Positions 8,282 to 17,104 of a DNA stretch of 64,000 nt are shown one piece after another (within the stretch, counting starts at the first letter, position 1; each line of letters opens with the position of its first letter). The notes under the pieces are model-generated. The model made no database searches, was not told the origin of the DNA, and worked only from the letters and a program-made list of their open reading frames with translations. Source of the stretch: Tindallia californiensis. Lineage in GTDB: Bacteria; Bacillota; Clostridia; Peptostreptococcales; Tindalliaceae. Both the position numbers and the translations under genes were made by a program. The stretch spans positions 165,580 through 229,579 of the forward strand of contig NZ_FNPV01000003.1 in NCBI RefSeq assembly GCF_900107405.1, read 5' to 3'.

Positions 8282-8309
8282 ATTATCGGAAGGGAAAATA
8301 AAAACTTTA
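8282..8309 (-). promoter_or_regulatory. Sigma-D (sigma-28) promoter of flagellin
   Basis: On minus, TAAAGTTT at the -35 and CCGATAAT at the -10, the TAAA box separated by 15 nt from TCCGATAA; this matches TAAAGTTT-N11-GCCGATAA in all but one position. Transcription should start near 8275, giving a leader of about 115 nt. Confidence 0.85.
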
Positions 8310-8317
8310 GAGAAATT

Positions 8318-8444
8318 CAGTTAAAAGTTTTAACTTCAGCTAAGAGTTATGAGTTAAAATCAAAAGATAAGTCAAGGGCGTCATTCAAGGTCAAAAGAAT
8401 GAAAAAGCAGGGTGCAAGGGAATAGGTTAGAGGTTATAGAGGAG
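8318..8444. repeat. Degenerate short-repeat tract
   Basis: Contains AGTTAAAAGTTTTAACTTC, TAAGAGTTATGAGTTAAAA and AATAGGTTAGAGGTTATAGAGG. Related low-complexity tracts occur at 9221-9258 and 12703-12780. Confidence 0.5.
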
Positions 8445-8461
8445 AAAACAGAGAAGGATTA

Positions 8462-8494
8462 AAAACAAGCTCCCAGAAAAATTGGGAGCTTGTT
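8462..8494 (-). terminator. Terminator of the flgM-csrA operon
   Basis: On minus, ACAAGCTCCCA pairs with TGGGAGCTTGT around an A/T loop and is followed by TTTTTAAT, just past the csrA stop codon. Confidence 0.9.
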
Positions 8495-8512
8495 AGGAAG
8501 GGTCGTGCTGAT

Positions 8513-8740
8513 TTATTTTTTCGTCATGACTTTTTTCAGATCGGCGGCATTAATCTTAAAGCCGGCGGCTTCTTTGTTTTCTTTCTGTATTTCCAAATAT
8601 ACTTCTTTCCGATGGATTTCCACATGCTTTGGTGCTTTAATGCCTATTTTAACTTTTCCTTCTTCCAAGGAAAGTATTTTTATTTCGATATCGTTTCCTA
8701 AAACGATGCTTTCTTCTGGTTTTCTTGTCAGTACCAGCAT
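8513..8740 (-). CDS. csrA: CsrA, post-transcriptional regulator of flagellin
   Basis: 75-residue RNA-binding protein beginning [20 protein letters not shown], the typical CsrA start with the conserved LTRK and GxxI segments; [15 protein letters not shown] includes the Arg of the RNA-binding surface. It binds GGA hairpins in target leaders and blocks ribosome access; here the obvious target is the flagellin leader next door. Its start overlaps the fliW stop by one base (TAATG), so the two are translationally coupled. The C-terminus is extended and basic (LKKVMTKK). Confidence 0.95.
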   Translation of the reverse strand: MLVLTRKPEESIVLGNDIEIKILSLEEGKVKIGIKAPKHVEIHRKEVYLEIQKENKEAAGFKINAADLKKVMTKK

Positions 8741-9207
8741 TATTTCTCCTCCTCTTTAGAGAGGGTTTCATTTCGTTTGAATTCATCCATTACCCGATGA
8801 CGGGTATGGTACTGGTTTTCGTTTAGTACCACCTGCTGAGCCTTATTGTTTTTCTCGTTGATCACAATAGGGGCTAAGAGGTTAATGGTCATTTCTTCTA
8901 TTTTTTCCGGAATTTTAACAATGGAAAAAAATTTCAGATCTTCCGGTGCTTCAATTTCCAATTTATCAATCACTGACTGAGGCAATTCGAACTCATAGTC
9001 GAAGCGGCATAAAAAGGGATTGACCACCACAAAGGCTAATTCTCCATCATCAATAGATTGAATCCAGTGGAAAGGAACATTTTCTTCCGGATTCTGGATA
9101 AAAACGTAGCGTTTCAGGTTTTCAAATCCTGGAATTCCTTCAGGAAAGTGAATGATATTGTCTTCTTCGATCTCTAACATGCCGAAGTTTTTGGTTTCCA
9201 GTTGCAT
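8740..9207 (-). CDS. fliW: FliW, CsrA antagonist and flagellin-binding assembly factor
   Basis: 155 residues, the usual FliW length, with the characteristic [16 protein letters not shown] and [20 protein letters not shown] segments. FliW binds either flagellin or CsrA; when flagellin has been exported, freed FliW sequesters CsrA and lets flagellin translation resume. I chose the ATG at 9207 (AAAGGAG, 8-nt spacing); a GTG three codons upstream overlaps the ribosome site. The fliW-csrA-flagellin arrangement is the one known from Bacillus. Confidence 0.95.
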   Translation of the reverse strand: MQLETKNFGMLEIEEDNIIHFPEGIPGFENLKRYVFIQNPEENVPFHWIQSIDDGELAFVVVNPFLCRFDYEFELPQSVIDKLEIEAPEDLKFFSIVKIPEKIEEMTINLLAPIVINEKNNKAQQVVLNENQYHTRHRVMDEFKRNETLSKEEEK

Positions 9208-9220
9208 GGGATACACTCCT

Positions 9221-9258
9221 TTGGTTAGGGGATAGGGATTAGGGGTTAGGGGAGAGGG
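9221..9258. repeat. TTAGGGG-type degenerate tandem repeat
   Basis: Five or so degenerate copies of TTAGGGG/ATAGGGA on plus between flgL and fliW, telomere-like in look but part of the low-complexity family seen at two other flagellar spacers. Confidence 0.6.
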
Positions 9259-9265
9259 TTCCTAC

Positions 9266-11005
9266 TTATCTCAAAAAGTCCAGCAAGGATGGTTGAATCA
9301 CTCGGGCGCCTACGTTCAATGAGGCTCTGTAGACGTTTTCTTCGTTCATCAGGTTCATACTGACTTCTGCCATGTCCGCATCTTCTATCTTTGACATCAG
9401 CTCCCGGAAATTCAGCACATCGTCTTCAATCCGGTATAAAATCAGTTCTGTCCGATTGGCTCTGGCTCCTGTTGAAGAACGGGCGGTCAGCATCGAATCC
9501 ATATGAGCGTCAATATCTCCCAACATATTGCTAAGGGCTTCCTGATTGCCATCCAGCATGTTTTTCTCTAAATCATCTAGCAACTGGAAGAGTCCGGCTC
9601 GTTGGCCTTCGACAATATACTGATGTTTCCCTTTGCCCGCTACCACCAACTGGTCTTTTTTGAAAGCTTCTCTGTCAGTAGGGTCTACGGGAAGCAAGGA
9701 ACCGCTAAAGAATTTTTTATTATGCAAGGTATCGGATTTTTTTGGTGCTATGGCTTTCAGCCCGTCTGCATCTCCAACAAAGGCAAAGCCTTGGACTTGA
9801 GAACCTCTCTGATCCGATAGTTTATTCAGTGCCTCGGCATAAGATTCCATGTAGTCTTCCTCACTGATGTCATCCGGATCTCCATGAACCGTTAATACAA
9901 TTTTATCTTTGCTGGCTAATTCTTCCGGAATCACCACTTCCGCTGGATCGGCATCTGGATCACCTTGCACCAGCACTACTTCCGCCCCTCCAAAACTAAA
10001 GCTTTGCGGGGTTCCATTGGCAAAATTCGGGGTTGAAAATTGGTCTTCGGCTAAACTCCAAGCCGCTTGGGTTTCAAAGGTGTCTTCAATGACCCCATTC
10101 ACTGGCACCGCTTTTAAGTAATTAATCTCTTCACTCGTAATGGCCGTACCATCATAGCTGGATTGCCGGTAGTCTGCCACTTCAAACTGATAGTCGATAA
10201 TTCTTTCGCCTTCTATGGCTTTTATTTCTTTCATGGCTTCCGTTACAGAGTCTTCCAAGGAACCTTGCCAACCAGCTCCTACGGTCCAGTTTCCATCCGC
10301 CTCTTTTGTTGGTTCGCTATCGTCACCATCTCGTATGGTAAGCTCCATCTTTCCACTTCCATCGACATAGGGCAACTCGATGGTTGTATCTTCTCCTGCC
10401 ACTACTTCTGCCCGAACAATCTCGTTGGATTCTGCTTCGAACACTTCAAAGCCAAGGGTGTTCACTTGAATTTTTTCTCTGGTACTGGTTTCAAAATTCC
10501 ATACGTCATCGTTCATGGCCGGATTTTCATATTTTACTAAATCCATCTGGTAGTAGCCTTGACTATCCAACAAAGGTTGGTTGGTTTTCGTTCCGGAAAA
10601 AATATGTTTTCCAGAGTAGGTATAATTTGCCATATCAATCATTTGCTGACGTATTTCTTCAATTTCGGCTTGTATTTTAATGGTTTCGTCCTGAGTTAAG
10701 GTTTCACTGGATGCCTGGACCGTCAGTTCCCGAATTCGGTTCATTCCTTCTTGCTGCATATTTCGAATGGCTGTTTCGGTGGTGTCCATAAAAGAGTAGG
10801 CATCATTTACATTTCGTTCGTACTGTTCCATAGCACTGATATCACTGCGCAGGCGCATGCTTTTTGCAATACCTCGGGGATCGTCGGAAGGTTTATTGAT
10901 CCGTTTTCCCGTGGCATACTGTGTCTGTGCCTGATTTAACCGGGTAGCATTGCGGTTCAAATTGTTTAACATGGTTTGTACCATCATATTATTCGTTATT
11001 CTCAT
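9266..11005 (-). CDS. flgL: FlgL, hook-filament junction protein with enlarged middle domain
   Basis: 579 residues, roughly twice the usual FlgL of about 300. The N-terminus MRITNNMMVQTMLNNLNRN with TGKRINKPSDDPRGIAKSMRLRSD and the C-terminus (ARANRTELILYRIEDDVLNF ... VIQPSLLDFLR) are clear FlgL/flagellin D0-D1. The excess is a middle block, about 140-440, acidic and beta-rich, exposed on the junction. It is co-transcribed with flgK upstream (26-nt gap) and fliW downstream. The ribosome site is GAGGTGA before the ATG. Function: second of two junction proteins that adapt the hook to the filament. Confidence 0.93.
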   Translation of the reverse strand: MRITNNMMVQTMLNNLNRNATRLNQAQTQYATGKRINKPSDDPRGIAKSMRLRSDISAMEQYERNVNDAYSFMDTTETAIRNMQQEGMNRIRELTVQASSETLTQDETIKIQAEIEEIRQQMIDMANYTYSGKHIFSGTKTNQPLLDSQGYYQMDLVKYENPAMNDDVWNFETSTREKIQVNTLGFEVFEAESNEIVRAEVVAGEDTTIELPYVDGSGKMELTIRDGDDSEPTKEADGNWTVGAGWQGSLEDSVTEAMKEIKAIEGERIIDYQFEVADYRQSSYDGTAITSEEINYLKAVPVNGVIEDTFETQAAWSLAEDQFSTPNFANGTPQSFSFGGAEVVLVQGDPDADPAEVVIPEELASKDKIVLTVHGDPDDISEEDYMESYAEALNKLSDQRGSQVQGFAFVGDADGLKAIAPKKSDTLHNKKFFSGSLLPVDPTDREAFKKDQLVVAGKGKHQYIVEGQRAGLFQLLDDLEKNMLDGNQEALSNMLGDIDAHMDSMLTARSSTGARANRTELILYRIEDDVLNFRELMSKIEDADMAEVSMNLMNEENVYRASLNVGARVIQPSLLDFLR

Positions 11006-11031
11006 CAGGTTTCACCTCGGTTATTGATAGT

Positions 11032-12609
11032 TTATCTACCTACTAATCCTACTCGGTTGATGACCACATCCAACATTTCATCCATGGTGGTAATCATCCG
11101 GGCAGAAGCATTATAAGCATGTTGAAATTTCACCATGTTTGCCAGTTCTTCGTCCTGAGATACGCCGGAGTAGCTCATTCGTTGATAATTAATCTGTTGG
11201 GTCAATACTTGCTGATTTTCCGCATTTCGCATGGCCTGTTGCTGATCTACTCCTAAATTAGCAACCAAGGTGCGCAGAAAATCTTCCGGTCGACCTTCCG
11301 CAAACATACTGTCTTTATTACGAAGTTCCAACATTTCCATCACGACGGAAGCATCGCCGGGTAAAGCGTCCGGCGAGCCTGCTGCCGGTATTTTATTGAG
11401 ATCCTGCATATCCATAGATACGCCGATGTTTTTTGCATTAATAGCTGTATGCATCACATTACCGTTTTCGTCGTACATTTCGGCGGAGGTTTGGCCGTTA
11501 GCCGTAAACATTAGGTAGCCGGCGCCATTGGTATCATCGCCTAATGGATTTCCATCGGAATCTCGGAGAATTTCACCTTTTAACCCATATCCGGTTTTTG
11601 CTACTTCGTTTATTTCTTTCGCCAAGGTCTGAGCAAATTCATTGAGTTTGCTGATGTAATAAGGAATTCCTTTTTTCTGGGCTGTGTTCCCGTCCCGAAG
11701 TTCTATCAAGGCTTTCAATTCACCTTCTAAACTATCAGGATTTAAGTAACTGCCATCGGCCCATTGTACCCTATTGATTTCCATATCAACGCCCATATCA
11801 TCAAAAAAATCACTTTTCTCCTTTTCAGAAGCGTCCAGTTGATAAGCCTTTCCATGATATACCAAAGGCTGTCCGGCGATCTGTAAAACCATTTTTTGAG
11901 GAGCGTTAGGAGAAGTATCTCTGGGATCCGTCACCATTTTAACATCCACTTTTACCAGTTCTGAAAGTTCATCGATCAGCAAATTTCGACGATCTTTAAG
12001 ATCGTTAGCGCTGCTGCCATCCACTTCATATCGGAAAATCTGTTCGTTCAGACTGGCAATTTGTTCGGCGTAGAGGTTGATGGTATCAACGGTTGTTTTA
12101 ATTTCTTCATTGACATCCACCACCATTTTTTCCAATTGATCGTATTGATGAGAAATACTTCCCGCCAAAGCTTCACTCTGATCATATACCAAAGCTCTGT
12201 GGGTCAGTTCATCCGCATTCTGTTCTTTACTTAACTCTTGAAGGGAATTAAAGAAATTGTCTACATTAGACAACATCCCTGTTTCGGAAGGTTCATTAAA
12301 ACTGGCTTCGATAAACGAAAGCCCGTCTCTCCGTGCTTCCCAGTAAGCCATATTATTTACCTCGAACCGATATCGAAAGTCCAGAAATTCATTACGCATT
12401 TGTTCAATGCCTGTTGTTTGAACCCCTGTTCCCAACACACCTTTGCCACCACCAATGCGCCATCCGTCCGCATTGGATTGTTCTACTCGTTGACGGGTAT
12501 AGCCAGGGGTGTTGACATTCGCAATATTGTGACCGGTAGTATCCAGGGCTCTTTGGGATGCAAAGAGGCCGGAGGTAGCTGTATTAAATCCTAAAAATGT
12601 TGATCTCAT
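11032..12609 (-). CDS. flgK: FlgK, hook-associated protein 1
   Basis: 525 residues, normal for FlgK. It has the rod/hook N-terminal motif SQRALDTTGHNIANVNTPGYTRQRV and the C-terminal FlgK pattern GVSQDEELANMVKFQHAYNASARMITTMDEMLDVVI. It forms the first layer of the hook-filament junction. The ATG at 12609 is preceded by GGTGA; a GTG three codons earlier overlaps it. It follows flgN, its probable export chaperone, after a 214-nt repeat-rich gap, and precedes flgL directly. Confidence 0.95.
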   Translation of the reverse strand: MRSTFLGFNTATSGLFASQRALDTTGHNIANVNTPGYTRQRVEQSNADGWRIGGGKGVLGTGVQTTGIEQMRNEFLDFRYRFEVNNMAYWEARRDGLSFIEASFNEPSETGMLSNVDNFFNSLQELSKEQNADELTHRALVYDQSEALAGSISHQYDQLEKMVVDVNEEIKTTVDTINLYAEQIASLNEQIFRYEVDGSSANDLKDRRNLLIDELSELVKVDVKMVTDPRDTSPNAPQKMVLQIAGQPLVYHGKAYQLDASEKEKSDFFDDMGVDMEINRVQWADGSYLNPDSLEGELKALIELRDGNTAQKKGIPYYISKLNEFAQTLAKEINEVAKTGYGLKGEILRDSDGNPLGDDTNGAGYLMFTANGQTSAEMYDENGNVMHTAINAKNIGVSMDMQDLNKIPAAGSPDALPGDASVVMEMLELRNKDSMFAEGRPEDFLRTLVANLGVDQQQAMRNAENQQVLTQQINYQRMSYSGVSQDEELANMVKFQHAYNASARMITTMDEMLDVVINRVGLVGR

Positions 12610-12630
12610 TGTTTTCACCGTCCTATTGTT

Positions 12631-12702
12631 AAGAGCAATTGTAAAAGCAGTTATAAAAGCAGTTGTAAAAGCAGTTGTAAGGGCAGTGGTAAAGGCAGTG
12701 CC
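12631..12702. repeat. Six tandem 12-nt repeats
   Basis: Six in-register units of the type AAAAGCAGTTGT from 12631 to 12702, outer units diverged (AAGAGCAATTGT, AAGGGCAGTGGT). They lie in the flgN-flgK gap. No coding frame or hairpin terminator is associated. Confidence 0.85.
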
Positions 12703-12706
12703 TGTT

Positions 12707-12745
12707 CCCTATAACCTGTAACCTTTTCCCCTATAACCTGTAACC
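12707..12745. repeat. Direct repeat in the flgN-flgK gap
   Basis: The 17-mer CCCTATAACCTGTAACC occurs twice at a 22-nt period, exactly conserved. It is followed to about 12815 by degenerate AACTTTTAACTC and ACTGCTGTTCC repeats. Confidence 0.85.
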
Positions 12746-12823
12746 CGCTCTCTTGATTTTCCAACTTTTAACTCTTCACTGCACTTCTAACTGCTGTTCC
12801 CACTGCTGTTCCAACTGTTTTTA

Positions 12824-13318
12824 TTAGTATTTCGCATCAAAAATTTGCCTGGTCTGCTTGTTTTTTGCGTCTGCTTTTTCTCCGTAAGGGTTTCCTGTTT
12901 CTAGTTGTGTAAGGGCTTCCAGGTTTACCTGAATAAAGTCCAAGCTTTGGTTAATCAAGGTTTCGTTTAACCGGTTTTTTTCGCTGATTTCCTGGATGGT
13001 CACTACCAATTGCTGACGAAGAGACTCTATTTCTTCCACTTCATTTTCGGGCAAAAAAGAAAGAAGGGCAGACAGATTTTGAGGCACTTCCGCGAGCTCC
13101 TTCTCTTTGGCAAAGTGGCCAAGTAATGATTGGCGTATTTGTTCAAAACGGCTTATTTCCCGGATAAACTGCTGTTCCTTCAGCGTTAGTTTTTCCAGTT
13201 CTTTGACTTTGTTTCGAACAACCATTAATGTTTTTTGATCCGCCAGTTCCAGTACTCCCTGATAAATCTGCTGTTCCTGGCGCAAGGCTTCTTTTAATTG
13301 TATGATTGCTTTAGACAT
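12824..13318 (-). CDS. flgN: FlgN-like flagellar export chaperone
   Basis: 164 residues, almost all helical with heptad-like spacing, the size and position (between flgM and flgK) of FlgN, the chaperone of FlgK and FlgL. Sequence identity among FlgN proteins is low, so assignment rests on helix-rich composition (LKEALRQEQQIYQGVLELADQKTLMVV) and synteny. The ATG at 13318 follows GGAGAG; the longer frame adds eight residues without better ribosome site. Confidence 0.82.
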   Translation of the reverse strand: MSKAIIQLKEALRQEQQIYQGVLELADQKTLMVVRNKVKELEKLTLKEQQFIREISRFEQIRQSLLGHFAKEKELAEVPQNLSALLSFLPENEVEEIESLRQQLVVTIQEISEKNRLNETLINQSLDFIQVNLEALTQLETGNPYGEKADAKNKQTRQIFDAKY

Positions 13319-13356
13319 AGGCACTCTCCTAGTAACTTCCAAACCGATACAAGTAA

Positions 13357-13647
13357 TTAGATCTTGCTACGCATATTCAGATCCGCCAGCATTTTTTCAA
13401 CCACTTCTTCCGGCGTGGCGCCTTCTCCCCGAGCCATCTTTTCTTTTACTTCCTGCACCCGTTCTTCACGAATTTCCGGCAGTTTCTGATAAGCTTTCAC
13501 TGCTGTCTGAAAGTCGATGGCTTTTTCCGAAAGATCCATTTTATCTTTAGCCATAGACGTTTTTTCTTTTGTTTCTGTTGCCTTTGTTTTGTTATTTTGA
13601 TAACTACGCATGGCTTGAATGATCTGTGGATGATTTTGAATTTTCAT
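13357..13647 (-). CDS. flgM: FlgM, anti-sigma-D factor
   Basis: 96 residues, normal for FlgM. It ends with the family's helical sigma-binding region, including VKAYQKLPEIREERVQEVKEKM and EEVVEKMLADL. It holds sigma-D inactive until hook completion, then is exported. The ATG at 13647 follows AAGAGGTG; a GTG three codons upstream belongs to the ribosome site. The gene has its own sigma-D promoter just upstream and leads flgN-flgK-flgL-fliW-csrA. Confidence 0.9.
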   Translation of the reverse strand: MKIQNHPQIIQAMRSYQNNKTKATETKEKTSMAKDKMDLSEKAIDFQTAVKAYQKLPEIREERVQEVKEKMARGEGATPEEVVEKMLADLNMRSKI

Positions 13648-13689
13648 AAAAAACACCTCTTTCTAGCCGTATTCATCCTTCTAAGAAGA

Positions 13690-13716
13690 ATATCGGCAGA
13701 AACAGGTGTTTCTTGA
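13690..13716 (-). promoter_or_regulatory. Sigma-D promoter of the flgM operon
   Basis: On minus, TCAAGAAA at -35, then exactly 15 nt from the TCAA box to a perfect GCCGATAT -10. Start of transcription about 35-40 nt before the flgM ATG. Confidence 0.75.
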
Positions 13717-13731
13717 GTGAATTATTCTTTT

Positions 13732-14154
13732 TTATTTTTTCCGCCGGACATCCACATACATTCTTTGGCTTTTTTTGGTTTTCTCCGGTTTTTTAGGTTC
13801 TTCCTTTTGTTTTGGTGTTGCCGCTGATCGAAATTCGTTGGCCATTTCATGAGTGCATTTGTCACAAAACCTTCCAGATTTAATGCCTACTCCGCAACGT
13901 TCACAATCTAAAAAGAAATTGTTTTCATCCTTAATTTCCAGTCGGCCTTCCCGGAGAAATTTCAGTATCTTTTTCTCACTTACCTCCGTTTCTTCGGAAA
14001 CTTCTCCCACACTGGCTCCTGGGTTATCATATAAATATTCTTTTACTCTTTTGTACTCTTCCTCACTATCTTGTCGACATCGCTTACAGAAAGCGTTGCC
14101 GTCGTACTGATAGGCACGTCCGCAATTTTTACAGTTTTTCAGATCTAAGGTCAT
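13732..14154 (-). CDS. yvyF: YvyF/TIGR03826-type flagellar operon protein
   Basis: 140 residues. N-terminal zinc ribbon (CKNCGRAY ... CKRCRQ, residues 8-27), a helical segment resembling a small winged-helix (VGEVSEETEVSEKKILKFLREGRL), a second ribbon (CERCGVGI ... CDKC, about 84-102), and a basic Lys-rich tail. This matches the protein found between comF and flgM in Bacillus and clostridia. Function is not established; the ribbon-HTH layout suggests a DNA- or RNA-binding regulator. The ATG at 14154 follows GGAGAAGGAG. Confidence 0.85.
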   Translation of the reverse strand: MTLDLKNCKNCGRAYQYDGNAFCKRCRQDSEEEYKRVKEYLYDNPGASVGEVSEETEVSEKKILKFLREGRLEIKDENNFFLDCERCGVGIKSGRFCDKCTHEMANEFRSAATPKQKEEPKKPEKTKKSQRMYVDVRRKK

Positions 14155-14194
14155 GGGCACTCCTTCTCCTTTCTATTTCTCCCAATCAGTTCTT

Positions 14195-14860
14195 TTAGGA
14201 TGGGGTTATATCAGCCAAGGCAAAGGTGATAACTGTGACACCTTCCGCTCCTGCCTCTTTTAAGGAACGGATACAGGCCTGAGCTGTCGCACCGGTTGTA
14301 TAGACATCATCTACCAACAGAATCTTCTGATTTCTAATTCTATACCTTTCTGTCTCCCGAACCGTAATGCTATTCCACATATTCTGAATCCGCTGAAGGC
14401 GGTTCAGCCGGTACATTGGTTCCGTCTCCCGATTTCTTATCATTGCATTGGTTTCACATTCTAATTCTACCATGCGGGCAATATGTCTGGCAAGCCGTTC
14501 TGCCTGATTATATCCCCGCTGCCGTTGCCGACGCTGATGCATTGGCACCGGTATGACAAGTGAACTTCCTTTCGGCTCCAGATGTTGAAGCATTAGATTC
14601 GCCATTGGTTTTGCCAAATAAAGAGCTTCCTTGTATTTTAACCGATGAACCAAGGACTGGGCTGCTCCGTGATAGTGGGCCAAGGCCTGGACATTGGGCG
14701 GATTTTCTTCTTTTCGAAGAAAAGGAAAACTCTTAAAACAGGAAGGGCATAAGGAACCTGTCTCGCCTTTAATAGCTATGTCCGTTTCAAAACAATGGGG
14801 ACAAGGATGATAGGGTGGATAGACAAGGTCTAAGAGCATTTCCTTGATAGGTTTGATCAT
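14195..14860 (-). CDS. comFC: ComFC-family phosphoribosyltransferase-like protein
   Basis: 221 residues. An N-terminal zinc-binding part (CPHC ... CPSC, residues 20-40) is followed by a PRTase fold with the PRPP loop KILLVDDVYTTGATAQA near 175-190 and the flexible RQRGYNQAERLARHIA segment. ComFC acts in DNA uptake or recombination during natural transformation; the enzymatic substrate is not known. Its start overlaps the recD2 stop (ATGA). The com-yvyF-flgM-flgN-flgK-flgL-fliW-csrA order matches Bacillus. Confidence 0.92.
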   Translation of the reverse strand: MIKPIKEMLLDLVYPPYHPCPHCFETDIAIKGETGSLCPSCFKSFPFLRKEENPPNVQALAHYHGAAQSLVHRLKYKEALYLAKPMANLMLQHLEPKGSSLVIPVPMHQRRQRQRGYNQAERLARHIARMVELECETNAMIRNRETEPMYRLNRLQRIQNMWNSITVRETERYRIRNQKILLVDDVYTTGATAQACIRSLKEAGAEGVTVITFALADITPS

Positions 14861-17097
14861 AAAGGACTCTCCATGTATTCCATGACTTGTTTTAATCTTT
14901 CTTCTAATCCAGAAAATCGTTCCTGGGTTCGATTGTTTTGAATCATCCGGTACAAGACTTGTTTATGACCAATGAGCACCACCAAAGAACGAGCTCTGGT
15001 AATAGCTGTGTAGAGAAGGTTTCTGGTCATCAGCACCGGCGGTCCCGGATACATAGGAAGTACTACGGCGGGAAATTCACTTCCCTGAGACTTATGAATC
15101 GTGATGGCATACGCTGGTTCCAGTTCATCTACCAAGGCAAAGGGATATACAACCTGTCGATCGTCATCAAAAAGGATGGTCAGCAACTCTTTTTCAACTT
15201 GGATGGCGGCAATATGTCCAATGTCTCCATTAAAGACACCTCTTCCTGTTTCTTCCATTCCTAAAGGATCGATCCGACTCCACTCTAGGCTGTAATTATT
15301 GCGAATTTGCATGACCTTATCTCCTTCCCGAAAAACCTTGGAGCCAAAGGCTCTTTCCTGTCGGTCTTTTTCCGGTGGATTTAAGACTTGCTGCAAATGC
15401 TGGTTCAGATTAATGGTTCCGGTAATCCCTTTCTTGGTTGGTGTTAAGAGTTGAATGTCTTTGATCGGATCAAAATGGTAATGGTCCGGTAGTCGTTTGA
15501 CCAGTAACTGCCGAATTTTTTCCAAGGCTTTATGAGGGTTTTCCTCTGTCATAAAGAAAAAATCCCGATCCCGATGGTTCAGCGTAGGTACTTCCCCTTC
15601 ATTGATACGGTGAGCGTTCATAACAATCAGGCTTTCCTGTGCTTGGCGAAAGATTTCTGTTAAACGAATAACGGGAATAATGCCGCTATTAATAATGTCT
15701 TTCAGAACAGCCCCTGGTCCAACGGAGGGAAGCTGGTCCACATCGCCCACTAAAATAAGGGTGGTGGAGGTGCCGATGGCTTTTAATAAATGTCGCATCA
15801 TCAGAATATCAACCATGGACACTTCATCAATGATTAAAAAGTCGGTTTCCAGCGGATTTTCTTCGTCACGGCCAAAGTAATGTTCTCCTGTCTCTTCTGA
15901 AAAGCCCATTTCCAATAAGCGATGGATGGTACTGGCTTCTTTTCCACTGGTTTCGGTCATTCGTTTGGCGGCTCTTCCGGTCGGTGCGGCTAACAGGACG
16001 TCCAACGCTTCTTCTTCAATTAAACGTATTAAAGAATTGATCAAAGTGGTTTTTCCTGTGCCTGGTCCACCGGTAATCACAAGGCTTCGGTGGTGAAAAG
16101 CCGCTTCCACGCCTTCTATCTGCGCTCTGGCTAATTGAATGTTTTGTTCTTTTTGGGATTGTTCCAGCCGTTTTTTCAGGTTTTCCGGTGCTGGCAAGGG
16201 AACGGTGCAAGCCAGCTCCAAAAGTTTTTTGCAGGTATCACTTTCTGCCTCAAAGCAGGAAAGCAAGTATACCCGCTGATCTTCCGCACCGCCGGTAAGT
16301 TGAATGCGCTGATCATAGGCCAGGGATTGGATGGTTTCCCTGGTGATTCCTTCTTCTACCCTCAGCCCGTCACATACCCGACGAAGCAGTTCTTCTCCCG
16401 GAAGATAGGTGTGTCCCTCAAAACTTGCCGCGGCAAGAGTGTGGAGAATGCCAGCTTCTACTCTTTGCGGATCTTCCGGCTCTCGCCCTAGCTTTAGAGC
16501 CATTCGGTCTACCGCCTTAAACCCTATCTCCGGCATGCTTCCCAATAATTGGTAAGGATTGGTTTCTACGATGGCTTTGGCTCCACTGCCAAAAGCCTGA
16601 TGGATCCGAAGGGCAAAACGGGATTCAATGCCTTTTTCCGCTAACCAAAGAATCAATTCCCTCAACTGATTATGGGTCTGAAATGCTTCTGCCATAGGAC
16701 GCCAGGTTTTTTTTCCTATGCCTTGGACCTCTTGCAGTCTTTCCGGTTCTTGTTGCATGATGGTAAAGATATCGGTTCCAAAGGTTTCCAGCATACGCCT
16801 TGCCATAACTTCTCCTACGCCGGGGATTAACCCGGAGGCTAGGTATTCCATCATCCCTTCCTGACTTTCCGGTAATAAGGGATAGTATTCCTCTACTTTT
16901 AGCTGTTCTCCATAGCGCTGATGCACTTGTTTTTTTCCCCGAACCCGAATCCGGTCTCCGGCATTGAGTCCGGGAAGAATGCCTACCACTGTCAGAACCT
17001 GTTCTTCACACTCTAAAATGCCTACCCGGTATCCGTTTTCATCGTTCTGGTAAATCATTTCTACTAATTTGCCTTCGTACTGTTCGGCTGAACTCAA
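14857..17097 (-). CDS. recD2: RecD2-type SF1B DNA helicase
   Basis: 746 residues, the usual RecD2 size. It has an N-terminal OB-like region, helix-hairpin-helix repeats (about 85-190), Walker A GGPGTGKTTL near residue 345, Walker B DEVSMVDI, and a C-terminal helicase domain with the AYAITIHKSQGSEFP motif. RecD2 is a 5'-3' helicase acting without RecBC, in mismatch and oxidative repair and replication fork upkeep. The gene directly precedes comFC, overlapping by 4 nt. Confidence 0.95.
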   Translation of the reverse strand: MSSAEQYEGKLVEMIYQNDENGYRVGILECEEQVLTVVGILPGLNAGDRIRVRGKKQVHQRYGEQLKVEEYYPLLPESQEGMMEYLASGLIPGVGEVMARRMLETFGTDIFTIMQQEPERLQEVQGIGKKTWRPMAEAFQTHNQLRELILWLAEKGIESRFALRIHQAFGSGAKAIVETNPYQLLGSMPEIGFKAVDRMALKLGREPEDPQRVEAGILHTLAAASFEGHTYLPGEELLRRVCDGLRVEEGITRETIQSLAYDQRIQLTGGAEDQRVYLLSCFEAESDTCKKLLELACTVPLPAPENLKKRLEQSQKEQNIQLARAQIEGVEAAFHHRSLVITGGPGTGKTTLINSLIRLIEEEALDVLLAAPTGRAAKRMTETSGKEASTIHRLLEMGFSEETGEHYFGRDEENPLETDFLIIDEVSMVDILMMRHLLKAIGTSTTLILVGDVDQLPSVGPGAVLKDIINSGIIPVIRLTEIFRQAQESLIVMNAHRINEGEVPTLNHRDRDFFFMTEENPHKALEKIRQLLVKRLPDHYHFDPIKDIQLLTPTKKGITGTINLNQHLQQVLNPPEKDRQERAFGSKVFREGDKVMQIRNNYSLEWSRIDPLGMEETGRGVFNGDIGHIAAIQVEKELLTILFDDDRQVVYPFALVDELEPAYAITIHKSQGSEFPAVVLPMYPGPPVLMTRNLLYTAITRARSLVVLIGHKQVLYRMIQNNRTQERFSGLEERLKQVMEYMESPL

Positions 17098-17104
17098 GAT
17101 GCCT

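Larger units (their letters stand above)
8159..8512. other. 354-nt flagellin leader, promoter and csrA terminator region
   Basis: From left to right on plus: flagellin ribosome site, CsrA-type hairpin (8193-8206), leader, sigma-D promoter (8282-8309), a stretch of degenerate GTTAAAA/GTTATAGAGG-type repeats (about 8318-8444) and the csrA terminator. Confidence 0.8.

Noticed and set aside
9221-9258. Telomere-like TTAGGGG repeats as a replicon end.
   Set aside because: They are short, degenerate and lie inside a continuous flagellar operon.
12631-12702. CRISPR-like look of regularly spaced repeats.
   Set aside because: Units are 12 nt and directly adjoining, without spacers; no cas genes in the window.
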